Assembly (NCBI GenBank): GCA_947253765.1
Contig: CAMYAK010000002.1
Location: forward strand, 147,598 to 211,597
Source of the DNA: an uncultured Tissierellia bacterium
Lineage (GTDB): Bacteria; Bacillota; Clostridia; Tissierellales; Peptoniphilaceae
DNA: 64,000 bases
Direction of reading: 5' to 3'
Shown here: positions 25,652 to 34,510 of the stretch, in pieces
Position numbering within the stretch: the stretch's first letter is position 1
Layout of the letters: every line of letters begins with the position of its first letter
The notes under the pieces: generated by a model
What the model was told of the DNA's origin: nothing
Database searches by the model: none
The model's input: the letters and a program-made list of their open reading frames with translations, nothing else
Program-made: the position numbers and the translations under genes

Positions 25652-26959
25652 TCAGATTAGTTCCCCTATCAAGGCGAAGGAATTGGAATCAACGATTTTA
25701 ACTCTTTTAATTTGACCGATAAGGTCTTGATTCCCTTTTACATGTATAAGTCTGTATCCGGAGTCCCTTCCTGAGATTTTTTCAGGATCGTTCTTTGAAA
25801 CGGTTTCAAACAGGACATCCACAGTCATACCTAACATTTCTTTATTCTTGCGGTTAAATATTGGATAAAGGAGGTCGGTGAGCTCCTGATACCTGCGGCT
25901 CTTGACATCCTTATCCACCTGGTCTTCCCTTATTGCAGCCCTTGTCCCTGGTCTTGGTGAATATATAAATGTAAAAGCATTGTCAAAGTCCATCTCTTTA
26001 CAGAATTCGAGACTTTCAAGGTGGTCATCCTCACTTTCTCCGGGAAAGCCAACAATAATGTCTGTTGTAATACTTATTGAAGGCACGGCCGCCCTTAGCC
26101 TATGGACCAAGGTCCTAAATTTCTCGGTGTCATATTTCCTGTTCATCTCCTTGAGAATCTTGTCAGATCCGGATTGGAGAGGCAGGTGGAAATGTCTCTC
26201 AATTTTAGGTTCCTCAGCTATAACTTTTATAAGTTCATATGACAGGTCCTTGGGATGTGAGGACATAAAGCGAATCCTCTCTATTCCCTCAACTCTACAT
26301 AATCTCCTGAGTAGAGATGGGAAATCATAGTCGTATCCTGCACCATAAGAATTTACATTCTGGCCCAAAAGGGTTATTTCTTTAAATCCGTCTGCAGCCA
26401 ATCCTACTACTTCATTATAAACTTCTTCAGGCTTTCTGCTAGCCTCCCTTCCCCTGGCATATGGAACGATGCAATAAGAGCAGAAATTGTTACAGCCCGT
26501 CATGATATTTACATAGGCTGAATAACCGTTACGCCTGGTAAACTTGCTGTCTTTTTTATCCACCAAATCATAGGTGTCCGTATCAAAGACTCTTTCCCCC
26601 TGCTTCAGTCTGTCCAGGAGTATTGGCAGCTTATTTATATTGGCCGTGCCGAAGACCAGGTCAACCTGGGGAAATTTTTCTTTTATAGTATCTTTGGCGG
26701 GTCCCGTCTGCATCATGCAACCGGAAACAGCCAGGATATTTTCAGGATTTTCCTCTTTCCATTTCTTTAAAGCCCCGACCTGGCCGAAGACCTTTAACTC
26801 CGCATTCTCCCTAACCAAACAGGTGTTGAAAAGAACAAAATCGGCATCTTCCAGGCTGTCGGATTCCAGATAGCCCAGGCTCTCCAAAATTCCGGCTATC
26901 CTCTCGGAATCGTGTTCGTTCATCTGGCAGCCATGGGTAATAATAAAATATTTTTTCAT
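25652..26959 (-). CDS. miaB: tRNA-2-methylthio-N6-dimethylallyladenosine synthase
   Basis: Radical-SAM methylthiotransferase acting on i6A37 of tRNA made by MiaA. The 435-residue protein has the N-terminal UPF0004 domain with C10 in THGCQMNEHD, the SAM-radical cluster C156-x3-C160-x2-C163, and a C-terminal TRAM domain (about 370-435). These features separate it from MtaB and RimO as far as one can see. ATG 26959 has a modest TGGGGAA site. A terminator-like hairpin stands 24 bases upstream, leaving little room for a promoter, so expression may depend on read-through from ispH-rpsA. Confidence 0.93.
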   Translation of the reverse strand: MKKYFIITHGCQMNEHDSERIAGILESLGYLESDSLEDADFVLFNTCLVRENAELKVFGQVGALKKWKEENPENILAVSGCMMQTGPAKDTIKEKFPQVDLVFGTANINKLPILLDRLKQGERVFDTDTYDLVDKKDSKFTRRNGYSAYVNIMTGCNNFCSYCIVPYARGREASRKPEEVYNEVVGLAADGFKEITLLGQNVNSYGAGYDYDFPSLLRRLCRVEGIERIRFMSSHPKDLSYELIKVIAEEPKIERHFHLPLQSGSDKILKEMNRKYDTEKFRTLVHRLRAAVPSISITTDIIVGFPGESEDDHLESLEFCKEMDFDNAFTFIYSPRPGTRAAIREDQVDKDVKSRRYQELTDLLYPIFNRKNKEMLGMTVDVLFETVSKNDPEKISGRDSGYRLIHVKGNQDLIGQIKRVKIVDSNSFALIGELI

Positions 26960-26973
26960 AGTTCCCCACTTAA

Positions 26974-27010
26974 TAGAATAAAAAGAGAGAGCATTTGAAT
27001 GCTCCCTCTT
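26974..27010 (-). terminator. Terminator-like hairpin after ispH-rpsA
   Basis: On the minus strand AAGAGGGAGCATT and AATGCTCTCTCTT form a 13-bp stem with one G-T pair and a tiny loop, followed by TTTTTATTCTATT. It ends the ispH-rpsA transcript at least partly; miaB starts 15 bases beyond. Confidence 0.85.
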
Positions 27011-27039
27011 ATAGTTTCAATTATATAGATACTTTAGAC

Positions 27040-29223
27040 TTATTCCCGGGAAGCCTCATCTTTTTCATCAGCTTCTTCTACTTCAACTTCTTCAACCTCA
27101 GCTACAGGCTCTGCAGGAACTTCCTCAGCGGCCTGGTCATCAACTATGTTCAACTGAGCGGCAATCAAGTCACCCAGGTTTGTTCCTATATCTGCTGATG
27201 TCGAGAAGTCAAGCTTAGCCTGTTTAGGAGCCTGCTTCTTAGGACGTTCTTTTTTCTCTTCAGGCTCAACTTTTGCCGGACGCTCATATCTTGTGGGATC
27301 CTGAGCTGCTGTCCTGCCTTCTTCCTTTTTCTCCGGTTCAAGAAGGGCTCTGGTTGAAAGAGCAATTCTCTGATGTTCTGTATCAATTTCAAGGATCTTG
27401 CACTCAATTTCCTGACCGATATTGAACTCATCAGAGGGCTTTTCAACATGGTGGTTAGAAATCTGTGAAACATGGATAAGTCCTTCAACACCTTCATTCA
27501 AGCGAACAAAAGCTCCGAAATCCAACATGTTTACCACTTTTCCTTTAACCACATCGCCCGGCTTGTTGTTTTCAACGAAAACATCGAAGGGCTTTGGCAT
27601 AAGCTGTTTAAGGCCTAAAGAAATACGGTTGCGCTCACGGTTGGCCTTTAAAATTACAGGCTCAATCTCCTGGCCGATTTCCAATACATCTGAAGGCTTG
27701 TTTATCCTCTGCCAAGCAATATCTGAAACATGAATAAGTCCGTCAACACCGCCTAAGTCGATGAAGGCGCCAAAGTCAGTCATTCTTACGACTGTACCCT
27801 TTACCTTTTCGCCAACTACGATATTGTCCCAAACCTCATCAAGCTGTTCTTCTTTTATGGCACGACTTGAAAGTACTACGCGACGTTTTCTTTCGTCAAC
27901 GGAAACGATCTTGCATACCAGTGTTTGACCGACAAACTGTTTGAAGTTCTTGACATAGTAGGTTGTTATCTGTGAAGCCGGGATGAAGCCGTTTACTCCC
28001 ATAGCCTTGACTACGAGTCCTCCGCGGTTACTTCCGCTTACATATGCTTCTACGGTATTGCCCGCTTCAAATTCCTCTACCAGTCTGTTCCAATGTTTCA
28101 GACCTTCAACTCTTCTTGTTGAAAGAGAGACATTGCCTTCACCATCATCCAACTTGATGATGTAAACGTCGATCTCTTCTCCTTCATGGAAAGCTTCTTT
28201 GGTGTTTGCGCGCTCTTCATCCGTCATTTCCTCGCTCTTTACTATACCGTCTGAACGATAGTGGATGTCCACGTAAACCTCGTCTTCTTTGACAGCTATG
28301 ACTTCACCCTTGACAATATCTCTGGGATAAATCTTAACCATGCTGTCTTCAATCTGTTCCATGAGTTCTGCTTGTGTAATGTTATCCATTCCTTTGACGA
28401 CCTCCTCAATAATCCAGTCCGGTGTGCTGGCACCGGCCGTTACTCCTATTCTATTAAAAAACTTGATCTTTTGCAAAATTATATTGTCTAAAAGTTCTGT
28501 TTTTATTACATTTTTACAATATTTGCTACATACTTGTTTCAATTTTTCTGTATTTGATGAGTTGTGACCCCCTATTACCAACATAAGGTCGGATTCCCCG
28601 GCCAATTTACCTGCAGCTTCCTGTCTTTCCTTGCTTGCATTGCAAATTGTATTGTCAGTTAAACCTTCATTATGTTTCAGGAGTATCTCGCTTACCTGGT
28701 CAAAAAATTCCTGCCTGTTAGTTGTTTGTGAAATGATATAGAGAGGCCTATCACTTCTGAATGCTTGAGCCTCTTCTCTATTTTTTATAACACTTACTTC
28801 AGGCCCCATATATGACTTCATAGCCAAAACCTCTGGATGATCCGGATCTCCGACTATGACAATGCCGTAACCCTGATTGGCCCTATCAAGTCCCTTTTTG
28901 TAAATGTTCAATAAAACAGGACAGGTCCCATCTATGATTTCAGCTCCTGTATTTTCAAGCCTTATCCGCTCCTCTTTGGTTATGCCGTGGGCCCTGATTA
29001 TAACTTTAGAATCTTCATCTAAAAGAGTAATATCTTCATCCTTGTCAATAAGTCCGATTCCCAGCTCTTCCATCCTTTTGACATACTGAGGATTGTGGAC
29101 CAGGGGGCCATAGGAAAAGACCCTATCCCCCTTATTCTTATTAGTCAAGGCCTCCCGGGCTTTTTTATCAATATTCTTTACTCCGAAGCAAAATCCGGCC
29201 TTGTCAGCTACTCTAATCTTCAA
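27040..29223 (-). CDS. ispH: Fusion: 4-hydroxy-3-methylbut-2-enyl diphosphate reductase (IspH) and ribosomal protein S1
   Basis: Residues 1-280 are a complete IspH, the last enzyme of the MEP isoprenoid pathway, with the three iron-sulphur ligands C12, C101 and C194 and the SQTTN, IGGHNSSNT and GASTPDW motifs. Residues 302-371, 387-456, 471-541 and 556-627 are four S1 RNA-binding domains, then an acidic Lys/Glu tail. This fusion is known across Clostridia, and the reading frame is continuous over the junction, so it is not a sequencing artefact. ATG 29223 follows AGGAGG. It is downstream of plsC and cmk, an order shared with many relatives (cmk-plsC-ispH). Confidence 0.96.
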   Translation of the reverse strand: MKIRVADKAGFCFGVKNIDKKAREALTNKNKGDRVFSYGPLVHNPQYVKRMEELGIGLIDKDEDITLLDEDSKVIIRAHGITKEERIRLENTGAEIIDGTCPVLLNIYKKGLDRANQGYGIVIVGDPDHPEVLAMKSYMGPEVSVIKNREEAQAFRSDRPLYIISQTTNRQEFFDQVSEILLKHNEGLTDNTICNASKERQEAAGKLAGESDLMLVIGGHNSSNTEKLKQVCSKYCKNVIKTELLDNIILQKIKFFNRIGVTAGASTPDWIIEEVVKGMDNITQAELMEQIEDSMVKIYPRDIVKGEVIAVKEDEVYVDIHYRSDGIVKSEEMTDEERANTKEAFHEGEEIDVYIIKLDDGEGNVSLSTRRVEGLKHWNRLVEEFEAGNTVEAYVSGSNRGGLVVKAMGVNGFIPASQITTYYVKNFKQFVGQTLVCKIVSVDERKRRVVLSSRAIKEEQLDEVWDNIVVGEKVKGTVVRMTDFGAFIDLGGVDGLIHVSDIAWQRINKPSDVLEIGQEIEPVILKANRERNRISLGLKQLMPKPFDVFVENNKPGDVVKGKVVNMLDFGAFVRLNEGVEGLIHVSQISNHHVEKPSDEFNIGQEIECKILEIDTEHQRIALSTRALLEPEKKEEGRTAAQDPTRYERPAKVEPEEKKERPKKQAPKQAKLDFSTSADIGTNLGDLIAAQLNIVDDQAAEEVPAEPVAEVEEVEVEEADEKDEASRE

Positions 29224-29248
29224 AACCCCTCCTAAAAATGTCTAAATC

Positions 29249-29839
29249 CTAATCTTCAAAGTCCTCGTATTTATAATCGGTGTTATATATTTGATTATAT
29301 ATCTTGTGGCTAATTAATTTTCTTTGCTCCTTTTTAGGATAATCCTGGAAATCTTCATACCTAAGGATTGGTCTGAAATCAACCTTGATCTTGGACCTGA
29401 ACTTGTATTCACCCTCGATATGCATGCATAAGGTATCACATTTTGATTTTTGTACCAGGAAGCCGGCCCCTTCTTTCATATTCTTTGGCGTAACATACTT
29501 TACCCTGGTGCCTTCAGGAAATATGGCCAAAGTCTTACCTTCATCCAAAGTTTCCAACATGGCTCTCAAAGCTCTAACATCCATATTTCCACGGTCTACA
29601 AAAATTGTACCCAAAGATTTATAAAAACGCCCCATGAAGGACGAGGCTAACTCCTCTTTTGCAACAAATACGAGTTTATGGGGAAAAAAAGCCATAACCA
29701 TTACTATGTCAAATATCGATGTATGGTTGCAACACAGCAGAAGCTTTCCCTCCGGGATTTCTTCGTCTTGGTAATTTACTTTACAGGAAAAGGCTAATGC
29801 CACGAATATTCTAACTATGAATCTTACTATTGAGTACAT
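29249..29839 (-). CDS. plsC: 1-acyl-sn-glycerol-3-phosphate acyltransferase
   Basis: Adds the second acyl chain to make phosphatidic acid at the membrane. The 196-residue protein has an N-terminal hydrophobic helix, the catalytic HTSIFD (HxxxxD) motif near residue 43, and the FPEGTR substrate motif. ATG 29839 follows AAGGA at six bases; the longer in-frame GTG at 29854 is further inside cmk and lacks a site. It overlaps cmk by 13 bases, implying coupled translation. The substrate within the PlsC family is by inference, supported by PlsY and PgsA encoded in the same window. Confidence 0.9.
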   Translation of the reverse strand: MYSIVRFIVRIFVALAFSCKVNYQDEEIPEGKLLLCCNHTSIFDIVMVMAFFPHKLVFVAKEELASSFMGRFYKSLGTIFVDRGNMDVRALRAMLETLDEGKTLAIFPEGTRVKYVTPKNMKEGAGFLVQKSKCDTLCMHIEGEYKFRSKIKVDFRPILRYEDFQDYPKKEQRKLISHKIYNQIYNTDYKYEDFED

Positions 29840-30486
29840 TGTCTTTCCTTCCACAAGTTTTCAATCTCAGCTACAACTTCGTCAAGTCCCATATCTGAAG
29901 AATCCAAAATTATAGCATCATCAGCCGGTTTAAGTGGAGAAATTTCTCTGTGACTGTCAAGATAGTCCCTCCTTTTTACCGCCTCAAGCATCTGGTCAAA
30001 ATTCATATTGGAAGAACTTTTCCGGTCATCCATACGTCTTTGAGCTCGGACTTCAGGACTTGCAGTTAAAAATATTTTTAAGGCCGCATCGGGAAGAACA
30101 ACAGTGCCTATATCACGCCCATCCAATATTACCGATGTTTCCTTACCTATTTTCCTCTGCATTGCCACAAGCATCTTTCTTACCGGTCCAAATGATGATA
30201 CAGGTGAAACTGCCTTGTCAATCGCATCAGTCCTTATCAGTCCTGTAACATCCTCACCGTTCAAAATGACCCTATTATTAACCACAGAAAGGTCTATCTC
30301 TGAAAGAATTCCATTGACAGCACCCTCGTCCTCAGGATCGATACCCTTATTTAAAACATAGAGGGTTATAGCCCTGTACATGGCGCCGGTATCCAAATAA
30401 TTCATCTTCAATTTTTTTGCCAACATTTTGGCAATGGTTGACTTGCCTGAAGCTGATGGTCCGTCAATTGCTATGGCTTTAATCAT
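29827..30486 (-). CDS. cmk: Cytidylate kinase
   Basis: Phosphorylates CMP and dCMP. The 219-residue protein opens with the P-loop GPSASGKST (9-17) and has the LDTGAMYRA, DGRDIGTVV and RRMDDRKSS motifs of the CMP-specific kinases, including the CMP-binding insertion. ATG 30486 overlaps the upstream flavoprotein gene by 8 bases and has only a weak Shine-Dalgarno (GAGAG), so translation is probably coupled. Next genes are plsC and ispH-rpsA, the common clostridial arrangement. Confidence 0.96.
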   Translation of the reverse strand: MIKAIAIDGPSASGKSTIAKMLAKKLKMNYLDTGAMYRAITLYVLNKGIDPEDEGAVNGILSEIDLSVVNNRVILNGEDVTGLIRTDAIDKAVSPVSSFGPVRKMLVAMQRKIGKETSVILDGRDIGTVVLPDAALKIFLTASPEVRAQRRMDDRKSSSNMNFDQMLEAVKRRDYLDSHREISPLKPADDAIILDSSDMGLDEVVAEIENLWKERQCTQ

Positions 30487-31789
30487 TATAAGTCTCTCTT
30501 TCTTCTTTTATCTTATTCCCCGCCGAATAACCTGCCAGGTATCCTGTTGAGAAAGCAATCTGAAGATTATATCCTCCCGTAAACCCGTCAACATCAATTA
30601 TTTCGCCACAGAAATATAGGTTTTTGCATATTTTAGATTCCATGCTTGAAGGATTGATCTCTTTCGTATCAATACCTCCCCTACTGATCACGGCTTGTCT
30701 GAAGCCCTCATCTCCATCATAGGACATTTTAAAATGCTTGAGCAGGTTTATAAACCTCTCCTCTTCGTCCTTTGTCATCTGGTTGAAGGGCTTGTAAGGC
30801 TCAAATCCTCCTCGGTTAATAAAGACATTAACTGCTGATTTCGGCAAAAATGAAGCAAAAAGGCTCTTTAAAATCCTATTTGGGGCCTGTTTTCTCTCAC
30901 GTTGAAGTCGGTCTTCCAGCTGCTTGTGTGTCAAAGCCGGCTTCCAGTCAAGCTCAAGGCTCAATCCTTTAAGCTTTTCTTTATCTATTCCTGAAATATT
31001 TGCCGACATGGTAAGAACGCTTGGTCCTGAAATACCCTTTTCAGTAAAAATCAGGTCACCAAACTCAGACCATGTCTTTTTACCCAATTTAACTTTCAAG
31101 CTTATATTCTTCAAGGAAAGGCCTGTCAAATCTTTAATATCACTGTCTTTTAGTACGAATCCGACTAATGACGGGGTCATCTCGATAATATTGTGTCCCA
31201 AATTTTTTGCCCAAACCAAGCCGTCGCCCTTGGACCCTGTTGAAGGATATGATAGGCCGCCTGTAGCTATGATCAAACGTTTATAATAAAGTTTTTTATC
31301 GGGAAAAGACTTATTTTCCATTTCAGGTTCAAGGCGGAATATTCCGTTTTCAAGTTTGACACCGGCAATCTTACAATTCTTATATAGATTTACATTTTTA
31401 GTCAAAAGCACCTTCTCTAAGGTCTTGATAATATCTGATGAACGATCACTCTCCGGAAAAACACGCATACCTCTTTCAATCTTTAAAGGACAGGCGTTTG
31501 CTTTAAAAAAAGCCATAAGATCTTCGTTTGAAAAGCGTTTGAGGGCTGAAAAAAGGAACTTTGGGTTCCTTGCTATACCCTTCATGAAATCAGGCATTTT
31601 TACGGCATTGGTGACGTTGCACCGGCCCTTTCCGGTTATGTATATTTTCTTCCCCAATTTTTCATTACCGTCGAAGAGGTCGACTTCAAAATAGTCGGAG
31701 GCTTTTATAGCTGCCATTGAGCCCGCGGCTCCCATCCCTATGATTGCCAATTCCCTTATCCGGTATGCCTTGTTACTTAGCTTTTCCAT
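30479..31789 (-). CDS. YhiN/HI0933 family FAD-dependent oxidoreductase
   Basis: The 436-residue protein has an N-terminal dinucleotide-binding fold (IIGMGAAGSMAAI), the family motif GKKIYITGKGRCNVTN near residue 45, an ATGG segment around residue 160, and the C-terminal FCGEIIDVDGFTGGYNLQIAF block. The reaction is unknown; such proteins are annotated as flavoproteins or aminoacetone oxidase-like. ATG 31789 is chosen over 31795 since AGAGG abuts the earlier codon but is six bases from the later one. It lies 28 bases after rluB and overlaps cmk. Confidence 0.9.
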   Translation of the reverse strand: MEKLSNKAYRIRELAIIGMGAAGSMAAIKASDYFEVDLFDGNEKLGKKIYITGKGRCNVTNAVKMPDFMKGIARNPKFLFSALKRFSNEDLMAFFKANACPLKIERGMRVFPESDRSSDIIKTLEKVLLTKNVNLYKNCKIAGVKLENGIFRLEPEMENKSFPDKKLYYKRLIIATGGLSYPSTGSKGDGLVWAKNLGHNIIEMTPSLVGFVLKDSDIKDLTGLSLKNISLKVKLGKKTWSEFGDLIFTEKGISGPSVLTMSANISGIDKEKLKGLSLELDWKPALTHKQLEDRLQRERKQAPNRILKSLFASFLPKSAVNVFINRGGFEPYKPFNQMTKDEEERFINLLKHFKMSYDGDEGFRQAVISRGGIDTKEINPSSMESKICKNLYFCGEIIDVDGFTGGYNLQIAFSTGYLAGYSAGNKIKEERETYND

Positions 31790-31817
31790 ATTCATCCTCT
31801 ATTTTTTGAACAATTAT

Positions 31818-32561
31818 CTAATCAGTTAGTGATCTTATGTATTGGGACTCCAGGCCGGTGAGCTTTCTATATTTACCCACACCGATACCGTCCAGGTAGA
31901 GCCTGCCTATCCTGATCCTTACCAGTCTCTCCACTTTATAGCCGAGACAGGAGAACATCCTTCTTATCTCCCTTTTTTTGCCTTCATGAATAACAATCTT
32001 ATATTTTTTATTTGTAAATTCTTCGGGCCCCGGCCAATTTTCTATATGACCGCAAATCTCATCGTTAAATTCCTCAATCATATCAGCCTTGTAGTGGTCG
32101 TACTTTCCTTGAACGCCTTTGAGGAGCTTTTTCATATCCTCTCGAGTAAGCTTCTTATCAAGGATAAGTAAGTACTCCTTCTCGACTGCTGAAGATGGGT
32201 GGATGAGCGCATTGGCATCCCCACCAATATTTGTAATAAATATAAGGCCCTCGCTGTCAACATCAAGCCTTCCTGCAGCAAAGAGACCCAGATTCTTCGG
32301 CAAATAATCATAAATGAATTTATTGGCATGGGGGTCCTTGTGGCTGACCATAACGCCATAGGGTTTATTAAATAGAAAACTTGAAGGTTCGATCAAGGCC
32401 AGGTCTTTGCCGTTGAAAGTAACCGAATCCCCTTCCTCAACCCTATATGACAAATCTTTTATAACCTTACCGTTGACCTTAATTTTACCTTCAAGAATAT
32501 AGGCTTCCGACTTCCTCCTGGATGCCAAACCGCATGCAGCCAAATATCGGTTAATCCTCAC
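31818..32561 (-). CDS. rluB: Ribosomal large subunit pseudouridine synthase B-like
   Basis: Converts a uridine of 23S rRNA to pseudouridine. The 247-residue protein has an N-terminal S4 RNA-binding domain (INRYLAACGLASRRK) and a catalytic domain with AAGRLDVDSEGL, whose Asp is the nucleophile, then the KKREIRRMF motif. The start is GTG 32561, with AGAGG six bases upstream and inside scpB; an in-frame TTG at 32582 has a poorer site. The reading overlaps scpB by 11 bases, and scpA-scpB-rluB is a common Firmicute order. Confidence 0.93.
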   Translation of the reverse strand: MRINRYLAACGLASRRKSEAYILEGKIKVNGKVIKDLSYRVEEGDSVTFNGKDLALIEPSSFLFNKPYGVMVSHKDPHANKFIYDYLPKNLGLFAAGRLDVDSEGLIFITNIGGDANALIHPSSAVEKEYLLILDKKLTREDMKKLLKGVQGKYDHYKADMIEEFNDEICGHIENWPGPEEFTNKKYKIVIHEGKKREIRRMFSCLGYKVERLVRIRIGRLYLDGIGVGKYRKLTGLESQYIRSLTD

Positions 32562-33111
32562 TATCTTCCTCTTTTTCCGCAATTACACCCAGTTCCATTT
32601 CCAATTTTTCCATGTCGGGCAATTCCTTTAGACTCTGCAAGTCAAAATCCTGTAAGAATTTTAATGATGTTTTATACAGGATGGGTCTGCCTATCTGGTC
32701 AAGTCTCCCGGCCTCCTCAATGAGTCCCCTGTTTAATAGGGTTTCTATGGGCGAAGTGGAATTAACTCCCCTTATCTGGTCAACTTCAAGCCTGGTGATC
32801 GGTTGCTTATAGGCAATGAGGGCCAAAGTCTCCATTGAGGAGTTGCTCAATCTGTTGGTTCTCTTGTTTTTGAAAAGCTTGGAAATATATTTATCGTGAT
32901 CTTTTCTGGTTCCCAGCTGAAAGGAGTCGTCATAGGATCTTATTACCAGACCGCTCTCATTATGGACAAGCTCCTTCTCAAGCTCACCGACAAGCCTCCT
33001 GGCTTCAGCCTTGCCTATCTCCAGGATCTGTGCAATGTCTTCCAAAAATAGGGGTTGACCCCAAACAAACAGCAAAGCCTCGATTATAGCTTTCTTTTCC
33101 CTATCACTCAT
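32551..33111 (-). CDS. scpB: Segregation and condensation protein B
   Basis: Winged-helix kite subunit that dimerises and binds ScpA in the SMC condensin complex. The 186-residue protein shows the family blocks IEALLFVWGQPL, ALIAYKQPITRLEVDQIRG and GLIEEAGRLDQIGRP. It overlaps scpA by 8 bases (ATGAGTGA) and rluB at its 3' end, and ends in an acidic stretch whose codons also supply the rluB ribosome binding site. The smc gene itself is not in the window. Confidence 0.96.
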   Translation of the reverse strand: MSDREKKAIIEALLFVWGQPLFLEDIAQILEIGKAEARRLVGELEKELVHNESGLVIRSYDDSFQLGTRKDHDKYISKLFKNKRTNRLSNSSMETLALIAYKQPITRLEVDQIRGVNSTSPIETLLNRGLIEEAGRLDQIGRPILYKTSLKFLQDFDLQSLKELPDMEKLEMELGVIAEKEEDSED

Positions 33112-33850
33112 CTTTATCCCCCTTGAGCATCTTCTTATCTATTACTTTTATTGAGATTTCCTTTTCACCCATATTTTGACTTAACTTTACAGCTTTATTT
33201 TTACTTAGTTCAAGTAGAGTTAAAAATGAGGCTATTGTTGCAGCTCTTGAAAATGGTAAAACCGAAAGGAGCTCTATAAAAGTGAACTTTTGCCCCTTTA
33301 TCAACTTCTCTTTTATCTTATTTGCAACAAGTTCCATGGGATATTCTTCGATATTAACGATTTTCTTATATTGGAACTTGGTATCTTCTTTTTTTGTCGT
33401 CTTGTTTATAAGATTCAGGACTAACCGGTGGAGGTCTTCAGCCTGACCGGTTATGACAATCTCCTCTTCCTGCCTATATTTTTCAGGATCTTCCCCAAGC
33501 TTGGTGTGGATCATAATTGCCTGGTCCCGGTATAAGGAAAGTTGTGATGCCAGCCACTTGCACCTCTGATACTCAACAAGTCGACGGATGAGTTCCTCCC
33601 TATCAGGAATCTCTTCTTCCCTGGTACTATCCTTAATTAAAGTCGAGGCTTTCATCAGCACAAGAAGAGAGGCCATGCGGATAAAATCGCTAAGATCATC
33701 GACGTTTATATCCAGCTCCTGCATGGCCTGCAAAAATTTTTCAGTTATTGATGATATTTCTATATCATAAATATCAACTTTTGAATCTCTTATCAGGTCA
33801 AGGAGCAAGTCCATAGGCCCTGTAAAAGCTCGACTTTCAATTTTAAACAC
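33104..33850 (-). CDS. scpA: Segregation and condensation protein A
   Basis: Kleisin subunit bridging SMC heads. The 248-residue protein has the N-terminal GPMDLLLDLIRDSKVDIYDI block, the LVLMKASTLI helix, a charged middle, and a C-terminal winged helix (about 170-240). The start is GTG 33850; GGAGG is about 10 bases upstream. It follows the M50 protease gene by 40 bases and is coupled to scpB. Confidence 0.96.
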   Translation of the reverse strand: MFKIESRAFTGPMDLLLDLIRDSKVDIYDIEISSITEKFLQAMQELDINVDDLSDFIRMASLLVLMKASTLIKDSTREEEIPDREELIRRLVEYQRCKWLASQLSLYRDQAIMIHTKLGEDPEKYRQEEEIVITGQAEDLHRLVLNLINKTTKKEDTKFQYKKIVNIEEYPMELVANKIKEKLIKGQKFTFIELLSVLPFSRAATIASFLTLLELSKNKAVKLSQNMGEKEISIKVIDKKMLKGDKDE

Positions 33851-33890
33851 TAATAGAAGTCCTCCGTTAAATACTCATATAAACTCATTA

Positions 33891-34505
33891 TTAGCCCAAG
33901 ATCCTGCTTATCTGATCGACCATAAAATTCAAAACCTCAATCCTGGCCCTTGTAATAATTGGAGTCAGGGCTCCGGTAAAGACCAGGCCTAATAGCAGAT
34001 ATTTACCATACTTTTCGTATGGGATAACCCTGTAAGAAAGTTCTTCCGGCAACAGTGAAAAAATAAGTTTTGACCCATCCAGGGGCGGAATGGGGATAAG
34101 ATTAAATACCCCGAACGATACTCCATAGATTATTAAAAAATTAATAAAAATTCCTAAGAAAGACCCGTCGTCAATATTCCCTATTATTAAGATAAACAGG
34201 GCAATAAAAGCCGATAGAAAATTCATGGCCACACCGGCGATTGATGTTGCAAAGATCCCCCACCTCTTATGGTTAAAGTTATTCGGATTTATGGGAACAG
34301 GTTTTGCCCAGCCAAATTTAAAGACTAACAAAGAAATCATCCCCATAGGGTCTATGTGGGCCAGTGGGTTAAGGCTTAGCCTTCCGGCATCCTTTGCAGT
34401 ATGATCTCCGTTTAAATAGGCAACAAAGCCGTGTGCCAATTCATGACTTATTATTGTATACAAAAGGGCCAGACCCATGGCTGAATAGAAAATCAGGTCA
34501 TCCAT
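33891..34505 (-). CDS. Site-2 protease-like M50 family membrane protein
   Basis: Polytopic membrane metalloprotease of 204 residues with the zinc motif H21-E22-x2-H25 (SHELAH) in the first membrane helix and the second metal motif NLIPIPPLDGSK around residue 140. It is the compact form without a PDZ domain, as in YwhC/YydH-like proteins, so the substrate is unknown and it is not the signal-transducing RseP type. ATG 34505 follows AAAGGAGG. The gene sits between a Nudix hydrolase and scpA. Confidence 0.9.
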   Translation of the reverse strand: MDDLIFYSAMGLALLYTIISHELAHGFVAYLNGDHTAKDAGRLSLNPLAHIDPMGMISLLVFKFGWAKPVPINPNNFNHKRWGIFATSIAGVAMNFLSAFIALFILIIGNIDDGSFLGIFINFLIIYGVSFGVFNLIPIPPLDGSKLIFSLLPEELSYRVIPYEKYGKYLLLGLVFTGALTPIITRARIEVLNFMVDQISRILG

Positions 34506-34510
34506 ATTTA

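Noticed and set aside
27040..29223. Sequencing error joining ispH and rpsA
   Set aside because: The frame is open through a well-behaved linker and this fusion is established in Clostridia.
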